Shown piece after piece: positions 18,157-26,446 of a stretch of 64,000 nucleotides of DNA (position 1 is the stretch's first letter; the number at the start of each line of letters is the position of its first letter). Made by a program: the position numbers and the translations under genes. Below the pieces are notes generated by a model. That model was not told the DNA's origin, ran no database searches, and saw only the letters and a program-made list of their open reading frames with translations. This stretch comes from Bacillota bacterium (GTDB taxonomy: Bacteria; Bacillota; Clostridia; Lachnospirales; CAG-274): NCBI GenBank assembly GCA_017460805.1, contig JAFUAF010000058.1, positions 1-64,000 of the forward strand. The letters are read 5' to 3'.

Positions 18157-18807
18157 ATGCGTTACAGCGGTTTATATTGGCATTTTCTTTCGCCTATGAT
18201 AAAAAACAGCATAGTAAAAAACTTTGGGAAAGAACGTGCAAAACAGGCAATAAAAAACGGAAAAGAAAAATACAGAGAGCTTGTTATAAATGCGCCCGAA
18301 TTGGGCATGGGCAATCAAATGGCATCAAATGCGTACTTTGCATACGTTTTTGTGGGTGCATGGCTTGGCACGGGCAAAGAACTCACGCCCGAAAACATGG
18401 GGCTTGTCATGCGTGAAGTTTTAGAGAAAATGAAGCCTTTTTTCGGGCTTATCGACCTTAACAAAAACGAAAAATACTGGTATGACTCTATGAAAAAATA
18501 TGAAAAATGGTGCAATAACGGCAATCTTGAAAAATATCCCGATACATGGCGGGTAAACTTTGACAAAAAACTGCACGATAGGGGCAGTTACTATTATTTT
18601 ACAAGTTGCCCCATATGTTCATATCTGAATAAGATAGGTATGGGCGAGATAATGAAGCCGCTTTGCGAGACCGACAAGTATATGTTTGCGTATCAGCACG
18701 GAATACTTAACAGAAAACATACCATTGCCGACGGCGGAGATATCTGCGATTATTGGGTAGTGGGCGATAAATACGGCGATTTTAAAACAGAAAGGGAAAA
18801 GCAATGA
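18157..18807 (+). CDS. L-2-amino-thiazoline-4-carboxylic acid hydrolase-like protein
   Basis: A 216-aa protein that I place in the ATC-hydrolase family (PF14196). The family is named for an enzyme opening a thiazoline ring on the way to cysteine, but most members are uncharacterised. Notable features are the Cys-containing segment YYYFTSCPICSYLNKIGMG and a C-terminal GDICDYWVVGDK, the conserved Cys/Asp part of the family. Start ATG 18157 follows AAGGAG. It overlaps the next gene by 4 nt (ATGA), so the two are coupled. With the divergent methyltransferase and exporter it suggests chemistry on a sulfur-containing small molecule; that is inference. Confidence 0.7.
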   Translation: MRYSGLYWHFLSPMIKNSIVKNFGKERAKQAIKNGKEKYRELVINAPELGMGNQMASNAYFAYVFVGAWLGTGKELTPENMGLVMREVLEKMKPFFGLIDLNKNEKYWYDSMKKYEKWCNNGNLEKYPDTWRVNFDKKLHDRGSYYYFTSCPICSYLNKIGMGEIMKPLCETDKYMFAYQHGILNRKHTIADGGDICDYWVVGDKYGDFKTEREKQ

Positions 18808-19559
18808 AAATCAATGTTACGGGAAATGAAGAACTGCCAAAGATAGTTTGTATCCACCCTCTGCTTGGCAGCAGCGGCGGAGTTCTGGATATTCTGAAAA
18901 ATTTAAAAGGCGAATATTGCATCATTGCGCCCGATATGAGTGCACACGGCGCGGATACAAAGGATTTTATATCGGCAAAGGAAGAAGCCGAAACCCTTGC
19001 GAATTATCTTATTGACAAAGGCTTTACAAGTATTGCGCTTGCCGTCGGGTTTTCCATGGGGTCTTTGGTCGTGCTGAATACGCTGACGGATAACCGCCTT
19101 GATTTCGGCAGAGTTGTTCTTGAGGGCGCACCGCTCTATCAATACGGAGCATTTATGCGCAAGTTGGTCACATTCGGATATAAGCTCGCAAGAAAAAATG
19201 CAGCCGCCAAGCCCGATGAATATATCAAAGATGCAAAAGACCGCTTCGGCAGCGAATTTGCCGAGCGATACGGCGAGGTCACAAGAAAAAAGTTTGCCGA
19301 AATGAGTGATACAAGCATCGAAAATGCGGCTTTGACTTGCTCGTATTTCGATTTTCCACCTCTTCCCGAGGAACTTCAAAAAAGGATAGTATTTCGCTAC
19401 GGCAGTTTGGAGGACAACCGCAAGACGGGTGAAAAAAACATTGCAAAGCATTATCCCAAAGCAGAAACAGTTATCACAGACGGATACCGTCATTGTGAAT
19501 ATCCGTTCAAAAACCCCGACGCCTATACGAAAATGCTGGAAGAACTTATGACAAAATAA
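18804..19559 (+). CDS. alpha/beta hydrolase
   Basis: A 251-aa alpha/beta-fold hydrolase. The early strand and oxyanion segment is IVCIHPLLGSSG, the nucleophile elbow is VGFSMGSLV (Ser in GFSMG), and the acid/His part is in RYGSLEDNRKTGEK and ITDGYRHCEYPFKNP, with His near residue 231. A helical cap of about 60 residues lies in between. It is coupled to the preceding ATC-hydrolase-like gene. The substrate is unknown; an esterase or thioesterase role is plausible. Confidence 0.82.
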   Translation: MKINVTGNEELPKIVCIHPLLGSSGGVLDILKNLKGEYCIIAPDMSAHGADTKDFISAKEEAETLANYLIDKGFTSIALAVGFSMGSLVVLNTLTDNRLDFGRVVLEGAPLYQYGAFMRKLVTFGYKLARKNAAAKPDEYIKDAKDRFGSEFAERYGEVTRKKFAEMSDTSIENAALTCSYFDFPPLPEELQKRIVFRYGSLEDNRKTGEKNIAKHYPKAETVITDGYRHCEYPFKNPDAYTKMLEELMTK

Positions 19560-19571
19560 ATTTTTTACAAT

Positions 19572-19604
19572 AAAGAGCAGATACGTTTTTTATATCTGCT
19601 CTTT
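19572..19604. terminator. terminator after the hydrolase unit
   Basis: A 12-bp perfect stem (AAAGAGCAGATA at 19572-19583, TATCTGCTCTTT at 19593-19604) begins 13 nt past the hydrolase stop. It may also end transcripts from the minus-strand remnant region. Confidence 0.75.
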
Positions 19605-19634
19605 GTGCGTTTTAATAAAAATTTGCCGTTACGG

Positions 19635-19733
19635 TCAATTATCGCCGTATTTCTTTTCGCCCCACCGATATTCCAACTCATCGCAATAAAAATAGAATTT
19701 ATTTTCCGCTTCATCAACATATTTGCAGCGCAT
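19635..19733 (-). pseudogene. short coding-like fragment
   Basis: A 32-aa open stretch with protein-like composition (MRCKYVDEAENKFYFYCDEL, then EYRWGEKKYGDN) lies downstream of the sbcDC remnant on the same strand. Its frame stays open for nine more codons upstream. It is too short to assign. It is probably the tail of a lost gene rather than a functional microprotein. Confidence 0.3.
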
Positions 19734-19785
19734 ATTTGAATATGTATTTTTACATCTGTTTTATCGGAATGATCCTTTTTGGCGT

Positions 19786-20173
19786 TCATTTATAGAAGAA
19801 AATAACCGTCTCCTTTTCTTCCGTTACTTTTCCGTTTCTGTTTATACGCTCAAAGGACGGCTCTCTGTAAATGTGATAATCCTTTCCTTGATGCGAAAAG
19901 TAAAAATCCACAAAACACTTTTCGGATTTTTTTGCATATTCGCTTCTCAAATTTTTCGTATCTCTGAATTTTCCGCTGGTTTCTCCGTACAGCGCAAAAC
20001 AAATAGCATCAAAGATCGTAGTTTTTCCCGCCCCGGTATCACCGGATATCAAAAACAGACCTTTATCCTCAAACCGAGAAAATTCTATTGCCGGCATCTT
20101 TCCTGCGTATGGTCCGAATGAAATCCCCAAGTGATTTGCCCAAATGCAAATCTCCAATGTGCATCATCTTCAT
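19786..20173 (-). pseudogene. sbcD-sbcC deletion remnant
   Basis: From ATG 20173 (GGGAGG upstream) the frame reads MKMMHIGDLHLGKSLG, the typical start of the SbcD nuclease subunit with its DxH metal motif. At about 20125 the homology switches frame and gene to the start of SbcC: SFGPYAGK, Walker A SGDTGAGKTTIFDAI, then FALYGETSGKFRDTKNLRSE. That frame stops at 19786 after about 120 codons. The rest of SbcD and the SbcC coiled coil and C-terminal ATPase half are absent. The best reading is a large internal deletion of an sbcDC operon plus loss of the sbcC tail. Neither product could form an SbcCD nuclease. Confidence 0.75.
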
Positions 20174-20272
20174 ACAATACTGCCTCCCAAAATCCAATTA
20201 TTTCAATATGTTTCCTATTATTATCATATAATATGCAGTAACGGCTGTCAAACGCTCTTTTCGGATACGCGG

Positions 20273-20555
20273 TCAATGGATACATTTTGAATTATCACGG
20301 TATAACGAATAACTGTATTCCTCTTCACCGATCTCGTTTTTCAAAGCACCCGTTCCCTTTATTTTTTCCGCCCAAAAGTCTTTATAGGGCATATCTTTGT
20401 TTTCCGTCTTCTGTTTCTTTCAGCCTGATAACTTCTTTTGTATCCAATTTTACCGCTATCGGTATGGGAAAGCAAACTTGTTCACTCCAAAAGATATCAT
20501 CTTTCAATGTTTCTTCGTCCGACATATCATAGTAGAAAAACTGCATTTTAAACAT
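20273..20555 (-). pseudogene. frameshifted small gene downstream of the DprA-like gene
   Basis: The frame from ATG 20555 gives MFKMQFFYYDMSDEETLKDD, then FWSEQVCFPIPIAVKLDT and KEVIRLKETEDGKQ, but soon stops at 20382. From about 20392 another frame continues with equally protein-like sequence, DMPYKDFWAEKIKGTG and EEEYSYSLYRDNSKCIH, to a stop at 20273. A single indel near 20390 would join them into about 93 aa. The next 100 nt (to the sbcD start) also contain coding-like stretches but no intact gene. The function is not recognised. It follows the RqlHI-type pair closely and may once have belonged to that operon. Confidence 0.45.
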
Positions 20556-20587
20556 ACCACATCTCATTTCTCGGTAAATGTCAGGAG

Positions 20588-21529
20588 CTAATCAAAGAGC
20601 GAGAGCTGAACGGGTTCTTCTTTTTTATTGGGAAGCGCTGTAATATCGCCATTCCAGTCTTCGGTTATGGGGACAGCCCCCAGCCCGATAAGCTCACGAT
20701 TGCCGCGATAATCCTTATTATCCCAGCAGAATTCTGGGCATATCTCATGCTTCAGACAATCAACCGCACCCGCCCATGTTCCGCCTTTTTTATAATCGGA
20801 ATGTACAACGACGGCTGCCTGAGACTGTGCATAGATATAGCGATTTCGCATCATTGCAGTCGCGGTTGTAAAACCCGTATCCGGAGAAACAGCCGACATA
20901 AGAAGCGCTTTGCCGTTTTGTACCGCTTTGATGGTACTGTTGTTCCGAATACGTTTTACCATTGAGTCCGCAAGATAAGCAACATATGCACACCCGTTTT
21001 TCAAAGAGGCCTCGCCGGCTATCGTATCAATACCTTTTGCCCCGCCCGAAACGACCGAATATCCCAGTTTATTTACAGTGTATGTGATTTTTTCGGTAAA
21101 TCGACGGTCGTTTTCATCTGCTCCGCGGGAACCGACAAAACCGATCGTACCGATTCCGGAAAGCGAAAGATCGCCCGCATAGTAAAACAGCGGCGGGCAG
21201 CTTCTCCCAAGACGATGCTTCAGCATTTTGGGATAGGCCGTATCTGCACGGGTAACAACATAGATGCCCATGCTGCTGTATTTTTCCAGTTCAAACGCAA
21301 GATTTGCTCCGCGTCTTAACAACTGTCTTATTCGCTGCATTTCTTCCTTACCGATTTTCAGATCCAAAAACTCACTGTCGGAAAGGTCGGGCAATACCTT
21401 TGGTTCCAGTTTCGCCTGCATCAATGTATCGGCAAGCTTTGACCATTCCGACGGAGTAAACGGCTTACATTCCGTATCCGGTAACAGATGACAGCAAAGC
21501 ATAATTATTATTTCTGAATTTGGATTCAT
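20588..21529 (-). CDS. DprA/Smf-fold protein, RqlI/PsyrA-like partner
   Basis: A 313-aa protein with a DprA-type Rossmann fold: GTIGFVGSRGADEN (about 124-137) and VVSGGAKGIDTIAGEA (about 155-170). In DprA this fold binds ssDNA and loads RecA. Here it is coupled (TGATG overlap) to a RecQ-helicase/PRTase gene, the arrangement of the RqlH-RqlI and PsyrT-PsyrA pairs, where the DprA-like protein restrains the helicase toxin. The C-terminus is EEPVQLSLFD, containing a consensus clamp-binding motif QLSLF. Start ATG 21529 has AGGAG upstream. An ordinary competence DprA is less likely given the partner and divergent N-terminal region. Confidence 0.8.
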   Translation of the reverse strand: MNPNSEIIIMLCCHLLPDTECKPFTPSEWSKLADTLMQAKLEPKVLPDLSDSEFLDLKIGKEEMQRIRQLLRRGANLAFELEKYSSMGIYVVTRADTAYPKMLKHRLGRSCPPLFYYAGDLSLSGIGTIGFVGSRGADENDRRFTEKITYTVNKLGYSVVSGGAKGIDTIAGEASLKNGCAYVAYLADSMVKRIRNNSTIKAVQNGKALLMSAVSPDTGFTTATAMMRNRYIYAQSQAAVVVHSDYKKGGTWAGAVDCLKHEICPEFCWDNKDYRGNRELIGLGAVPITEDWNGDITALPNKKEEPVQLSLFD

Positions 21530-23598
21530 CACTGATTACTCCTGTTCTCTGAACTATCCGCCAATGCAAACGGAAATACAAGCTCACAGCCTGCCTGTGC
21601 CAGTTTATATCCGCATACTGTCAGTGTCCAGCCCGAATCAACAATATCATCAACAAGGATAATATGTTTGGGAATATTGCCTGCTTCTGGAACCACCGAA
21701 AAGGAATCCCATGCGTTTTGGCACTGATAATTGCTGTTTTCCATTTCTTTTTGGGGCTTGGCACTTTGCTTTTGAAGCAGCCGCACAAACGGCAGATCAA
21801 GACGGTCTGCCAGTTCCCTTGCAAAATCCTCGACAACGGAACTGCGAAGTGACGGTACACAAGTGAGTGCATTTATATCATTCTGACTTACAATATCTCT
21901 CAGGACACTTGCCGACTTACCGATCAATTCATCACAAAATCTTTTCGGCGTTCCGTACTTTCCCTGCTTTACCAGCATTCCGTAACCCGGATCGCCGTAT
22001 TTGGAAAGGCATATACCCTCCATATTTTGATGATCTATCACGCTGCTTCCCGTAAAATCCTTGTTCGGAAACCTTTTTCGCGGTTCAATAACAATGATAA
22101 GCCGTTCCAGATATCTCTGTGCCAGCTCTAATGCACCGTCATCGGGCTGTTCGGGATATTCGGGATAACCGAGACAGTTCATACATATTCCGCACTTGTC
22201 CGTTGTCGGGTCATCAAGACAGTTTACAATAAAACGGCTAAGACATTCTTCCGTATGTGTAAATTCCTGCATCTTCTGCTGTTCATGCCTGCGAACAGCC
22301 TTTATCTGTTCATAATATTCACGGTTATAGTAAAATGGATGAAGTGTCGGAAAATATTTTGAACCGTCTTTATATATGATCTCCTCATTCTGCAAAAACA
22401 TCAGCGCTTTCCCCACACGATTTCTGCGGCAGTTTACATATCTTTCGATTTGCGCGGCAGTAATGCCGCTCTCCGAATGTTCTCTTACGACTTCATAAAC
22501 CGAACTTGCCTCATGTTCACTCGGAAACGCGGTTTCAATAAAATAGTCCTGTATGGTAATGTCTTCCTCACCGCACATCAAAAATGTGTATGCGCGTTCA
22601 ATATTTCTTCCCGCACGTCCGATCTGCTGATAATATGCAACGATATTGGACGGCTGCTGATAGTGTATAATAAACGAAATATTCCCCTTATCGTAGCCCA
22701 TGCCCAGTTTCACGGTTGCAACAAGAACTTTGAGCCTGTCGTCACGCAGATCTTGTTCTGCGGCTTCCGTTTCCGACTGCTCCATTCCCGAATGATATGC
22801 CTTTGCGTTTATGCCGTTTCCCCGAAGGAATGCCGCAAGATAATCGCAATCTCTCTGTGTCAGACAATAAATGATACCGCTTCCCGGAATATTCGGAATA
22901 TTTTGAAGTATCCACGCATATCGCTGTGCAGGCGTGGGCAGATGAAGTATCTGGATAGAGAGTGAGCGGCGCATCAGACTTCCTCGTGACACATACACAT
23001 CTTCGCCAAACTGATCTTTCAGATCTTCAACAACACGGTCGTTGGCGGTCGCTGTTGTTCCCAGTACCGAAACTGTCTGCGGCAGTGTGCGGATAATACG
23101 GTTAAGACGGGTATATTCAAGTCTGAAATCATGGCCCCAGTCGGAAATGCAATGTGCCTCATCAACAACAAACAAACCGATCGTAATTGACGGAAGAGCA
23201 AGCTGAACAGACTCCGAAAAGAGCGTTTCGGGTGTAATGAAAACCAAATCGCACTGCCCGCATTTTATCCTTTCAAGATCGTCGGCACGGCTTTCCTTTG
23301 TAGTGCTGTTAAGTACAACACTGCGCAGTCCGAATGCCTCGGCTGCCTGTAATTGATTTTCCATAAGCACCAACAGCGGGCTGACAACAAATGTCACACC
23401 ATGTCCGCTGTCACGCAAAATTTTTGCGCATACAAAGTAAACCAGACTTTTGCCCCATCCTGTCTTTTGAACAACCAAAGACCTGTGATGAGTCAAAGTT
23501 GATTCGATAGCTTCGTACTGACCTTCGCGGAATTCGGCCTCTTTGCCATACACCGCGCGAATTATCCCAAGTGCCTTTGAATACAGATCCGAATACAT
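21529..23598 (-). CDS. RecQ-like helicase with phosphoribosyltransferase domain (RqlH/PsyrT-like)
   Basis: A 689-aa fusion. The RecQ core has Walker A QKTGWGKS, the DEAH box VVDEAHCISDWGHDFR, helicase motif V/VI KLGMGYDKG and YQQIGRAGRN, and the RecQ zinc-binding cysteines in NCLDDPTTDKCGICMNCLG. After about residue 500 comes a PRTase-like domain with the PRPP loop HIILVDDIVDSGWTLT near 655. This domain order matches RqlH/PsyrT, a RecQ-like toxin known from toxin-antitoxin and anti-phage work. Start ATG 23598 is chosen for GGGGAGG upstream; the upstream ATG at 23700 would place the promoter inside the gene. It is the first gene of a minus-strand operon with the DprA-like partner. Confidence 0.87.
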   Translation of the reverse strand: MYSDLYSKALGIIRAVYGKEAEFREGQYEAIESTLTHHRSLVVQKTGWGKSLVYFVCAKILRDSGHGVTFVVSPLLVLMENQLQAAEAFGLRSVVLNSTTKESRADDLERIKCGQCDLVFITPETLFSESVQLALPSITIGLFVVDEAHCISDWGHDFRLEYTRLNRIIRTLPQTVSVLGTTATANDRVVEDLKDQFGEDVYVSRGSLMRRSLSIQILHLPTPAQRYAWILQNIPNIPGSGIIYCLTQRDCDYLAAFLRGNGINAKAYHSGMEQSETEAAEQDLRDDRLKVLVATVKLGMGYDKGNISFIIHYQQPSNIVAYYQQIGRAGRNIERAYTFLMCGEEDITIQDYFIETAFPSEHEASSVYEVVREHSESGITAAQIERYVNCRRNRVGKALMFLQNEEIIYKDGSKYFPTLHPFYYNREYYEQIKAVRRHEQQKMQEFTHTEECLSRFIVNCLDDPTTDKCGICMNCLGYPEYPEQPDDGALELAQRYLERLIIVIEPRKRFPNKDFTGSSVIDHQNMEGICLSKYGDPGYGMLVKQGKYGTPKRFCDELIGKSASVLRDIVSQNDINALTCVPSLRSSVVEDFARELADRLDLPFVRLLQKQSAKPQKEMENSNYQCQNAWDSFSVVPEAGNIPKHIILVDDIVDSGWTLTVCGYKLAQAGCELVFPFALADSSENRSNQ

Positions 23599-23638
23599 AC
23601 TATCCTCCCCCCTCCAAAACAGCAATTCTATCGTTTTT

Positions 23639-23667
23639 ACTATAGCATATACCGTAAAAAAAGTCAA
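23639..23667 (-). promoter_or_regulatory. promoter of the RqlHI-like operon
   Basis: On the minus strand: -35 TTGACT (23662-23667), a 17-nt spacer, and -10 TATAGT (23639-23644), about 40 nt upstream of the ATG at 23598. Confidence 0.6.
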
Positions 23668-23724
23668 TTTTATATAAACACCGCAGTGCCAAGCCCGCAA
23701 ACATCCACTATTCTTAATTTTGTC

Positions 23725-23774
23725 TTGACACGGTGTCAGAACAATGTTATACTGTCTTTAGTGACATAATGTCA
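23725..23774 (+). promoter_or_regulatory. tetR promoter with two TGACA-N3-TGTCA operators
   Basis: -35 TTGACA (23725-23730), 17-nt spacer, -10 TATACT (23748-23753). Two perfect palindromes TGACA-N3-TGTCA lie at 23726-23738 (overlapping the -35) and 23762-23774 (at the transcription start), 36 nt apart. This arrangement points to repression by the TetR protein encoded next. Confidence 0.75.
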
Positions 23775-23833
23775 GAATACTGCAAAATATGAATAAACAT
23801 CGCCAAACGAATTGTAAAAGGAGATAATTTACC

Positions 23834-24442
23834 ATGCCCAAAGGTTCCCCCGAACTTACAAAAGCAAGAAAAGAAGAAATAATCGCCGCCTGCGAGACCT
23901 TGTATCAAACAATGAGCTTCAAGGAAATAACCATTAAAGAGATAGCGAATTTCACTTCTTTTACCCGTACTTCAATATACAATTATTTCGAGACCAAGGA
24001 GGAAATATTCCTTGCGCTGCTTGAAAAGGAATACTCGCTTTGGACGGCGGAAGTCGAAAAAATATATCTCGGCGGAAAATTGACAGAAGAACAGTTTGCC
24101 GACAAGCTTGCGCGATCACTCGACAAGCGGAAGCAGCTGCTTAAAATTTTAAGTATGAACCACTATGACATGGAGGAAAACAGCCGCGGGGAGAATCTTG
24201 TGGATATGAAAATAGCTTACGGCAATTCCATGGAGGCGGTAAAAAAATGCCTTGAAAAATTTTTTCCGCAGGTCGATACAGACAATTTTATATATACATT
24301 TTTCCCGTTTATGTTCGGGATATATCCCTATTCGATAGTGACCGACAAGCAAAAAAATGCAATGAGTTCTGCCGGTATAGACTATACTTATATGTCGGTA
24401 TACGATCTCACAAAAAAATGTATATTAAATCTGCTTAGATAA
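23834..24442 (+). CDS. TetR family transcriptional regulator
   Basis: A 202-aa TetR-type repressor. The N-terminal helix-turn-helix spans about 10-55 (ITIKEIANFTSFTRTSIYNY, then FETKEEIFLALLE). The C-terminal ligand domain is helical and hydrophobic (FFPFMFGIYPYSIV). Start ATG 23834 follows AAAGGAG. Two palindromes in its own promoter imply autoregulation. No co-directional target follows; the next gene is convergent, and the divergent RqlHI-like operon has no copy of the palindrome at its own promoter. The regulated target is therefore not evident here. Confidence 0.88.
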   Translation: MPKGSPELTKARKEEIIAACETLYQTMSFKEITIKEIANFTSFTRTSIYNYFETKEEIFLALLEKEYSLWTAEVEKIYLGGKLTEEQFADKLARSLDKRKQLLKILSMNHYDMEENSRGENLVDMKIAYGNSMEAVKKCLEKFFPQVDTDNFIYTFFPFMFGIYPYSIVTDKQKNAMSSAGIDYTYMSVYDLTKKCILNLLR

Positions 24443-24500
24443 AAACCAAATAGATCCGATTTTCAAAAAATTGACCGAATCAGTTAAATTACTGCATAAA

Positions 24501-24533
24501 AAACAGGGGATGAAGCGCCATCCCCCGTTTTTT
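24501..24533. terminator. bidirectional terminator
   Basis: A 10-bp GC-rich stem (AAACAGGGGATG / CATCCCCCGTTT, one mismatch) with an adjacent T run lies between the convergent tetR and HD-GYP genes. Confidence 0.8.
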
Positions 24534-24569
24534 TATACAAAATCTTATATTTAATGTTTTTCTTTTAGC

Positions 24570-26264
24570 TCAATGCTCGGTATATGTATAATAATCCTCA
24601 ATCTTTTTTCTTGCACGCAGATAATAAGGTTCAAGCGCCCTGTCAAACTGAATGCCCATACCCGTAAGTATAATATCGTTTATCTTGTCGGCGGGCATAC
24701 CCTCTTTATACGCGCGGCGGCTCGCAAGAGCATCATATACATCCGCGATAGCCATAATACGCGCTTCAAGCGGTATCTGGTCGCCTTTAAGGCCTTTCGG
24801 ATAGCCGCTGCCGTCCCAGTATTCGTGGTGATAGTGGGCAACATTTTCGGCTATTCTGCTGAATTCCTTATCGTCCGTGCCTTTAAGTATCTCGCGCACT
24901 ATCCTTGCGCCCTCTGCGGCATGGGTCTTCATGCTTGCGTATTCTTCGGGCGTAAGTTTGCCCGGTTTTCTTAAAATAGCATCATCAACGGCTATTTTAC
25001 CGAAGTCGTGCATAGGTGCAGCCTTGATGACATTTCTGAAAAAGCTGTCCGGCACGTCAAAAATATTTTCTTTCTTTATCTCGTTTACAAGCATACGCAC
25101 TACATCACTTGTACGCTTGATATGACCGCCCGTAGAGTTGTCACGGCTTTCAACAACGGTCGCCATGCCCAGTACAAAGCTGTCCTGCACCTCGATTATA
25201 TGCTCGGTCTTTGCGTCAACCTCTTTTCTCAGCTCCGAGTTGAAGGAATTTATAAGCTTTATATATTCCTGATTTTTTGTGTCGTCCTTTATAAAAAGCT
25301 GATAACCGCGGTTTTTTATACCGTCATACAGATAGGTTATATTTACAAGATAGATCGTGCCGTATTCCTCGTAAAGCACGGTGTCCTTGGTCTCGTCCTG
25401 TTTGAAATCCTCCAGCCATTTTATGACCGTTTCCTGCACAAACTTGTTTTTTGATGCGGGTCTGTCTACAGTCATTTTTGAAAGTGCGGGCATCATGCGT
25501 TTTGCCGTTGCATTGCTGCCAAGGTAGTTCATTTTAAAATCAAAGGACACAAAGCCCGTTTCACCCGACTGTACCATAGATTCTATCGCGGAATCCGAGA
25601 TATTGTACAGACTTATGCGGTAAACGATAAGCAGGAATATCAGCAGCGCAATATTATACGCGGCGGGAATTATATCCACGCCGTCAAATATCGGTCTACC
25701 AAGGAAAAAGCCTGCCATAGAGGCCGCTTCGGGGATAAAAAGCAGCGCTATTATCTTGCGCGATACCTGGTTTTTCTTTGCATAGCTGTAAGCAAGCGCC
25801 CAAAGGCTCATCACAAAGTACAAAAATACCATGGCATAAAATACATGGTGCATTATACCGAATTCCTTGTCAAGCACTACCGCCCCGCCCATTTGCCGAT
25901 AGGAAACAGACTTGTAAAACAGCGTGTTTTGGTCTGCCGACAGCACCGACATATATACCGAACAGCTTAAAACCAACAAAATGACTTTCAGCCACATAGG
26001 GATCTTTATATCACAAAGGCTGAAAATACCCATCATTATATCAAGCAGCAAAAAGCAGCCGCCGATATAGGTCAGCTTGCTGGCAAGCACCGCCGCTTCA
26101 AGACTGTGTGCCTGCGATGCCATAAAATACCCCATATTCGTTATCGGTACAAGGATAAACATAAGCGTGATATGCGTGTCAAGACGCTTGTGCCATATGA
26201 TCATATATATAATTGCAAGCAGAATAGAGACATAAAACATCCCCTGATAATATGCAGCTATCAT
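24570..26264 (-). CDS. 7TM-type sensor with HD-GYP phosphodiesterase domain
   Basis: A 564-aa membrane protein. Seven hydrophobic segments fill about residues 1-225, matching the HisKA_7TM-type sensor module. A PAS-like stretch (about 228-340) follows, then an HD-GYP domain (about 350-560). The HD pair is in PMHDFGKIAVDD, with further metal ligands in THAAEGARIV and YHHEYWDGSGYPKGL, and ADVYDAL later. The GYP triad is intact, so c-di-GMP hydrolysis is likely. Start ATG 26264. It is monocistronic. A GGDEF protein elsewhere in the window could provide the opposing activity. Confidence 0.88.
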   Translation of the reverse strand: MIAAYYQGMFYVSILLAIIYMIIWHKRLDTHITLMFILVPITNMGYFMASQAHSLEAAVLASKLTYIGGCFLLLDIMMGIFSLCDIKIPMWLKVILLVLSCSVYMSVLSADQNTLFYKSVSYRQMGGAVVLDKEFGIMHHVFYAMVFLYFVMSLWALAYSYAKKNQVSRKIIALLFIPEAASMAGFFLGRPIFDGVDIIPAAYNIALLIFLLIVYRISLYNISDSAIESMVQSGETGFVSFDFKMNYLGSNATAKRMMPALSKMTVDRPASKNKFVQETVIKWLEDFKQDETKDTVLYEEYGTIYLVNITYLYDGIKNRGYQLFIKDDTKNQEYIKLINSFNSELRKEVDAKTEHIIEVQDSFVLGMATVVESRDNSTGGHIKRTSDVVRMLVNEIKKENIFDVPDSFFRNVIKAAPMHDFGKIAVDDAILRKPGKLTPEEYASMKTHAAEGARIVREILKGTDDKEFSRIAENVAHYHHEYWDGSGYPKGLKGDQIPLEARIMAIADVYDALASRRAYKEGMPADKINDIILTGMGIQFDRALEPYYLRARKKIEDYYTYTEH

Positions 26265-26387
26265 ATTTCATACTCCCTTTAAAGTCAATTTCTCCAATTT
26301 AATTATATAACTATTTTACAAAAAGGTCAAGCAAAACCCATGTATATCCATTTCGCAAATAAAACATTTTAAGCTGTTATTGTATTT

Positions 26388-26416
26388 TTCGGACTTTTGT
26401 GTTATACTGTATCAAT
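26388..26416 (+). promoter_or_regulatory. promoter of the 26447 gene
   Basis: TTGTAT (around 26379-26384), a 17-nt spacer and TATACT (around 26402-26407) precede the gene by about 40 nt. Exact positions may be off by a few bases. Confidence 0.45.
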
Positions 26417-26446
26417 AAAAACTACTTGTGTGAAAGATGTGATATT

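Noticed and set aside
20588..21529. Competence DprA
   Set aside because: The fold is DprA-like, but the tight coupling to a RecQ-PRTase helicase and lack of competence neighbours fit RqlI/PsyrA better.
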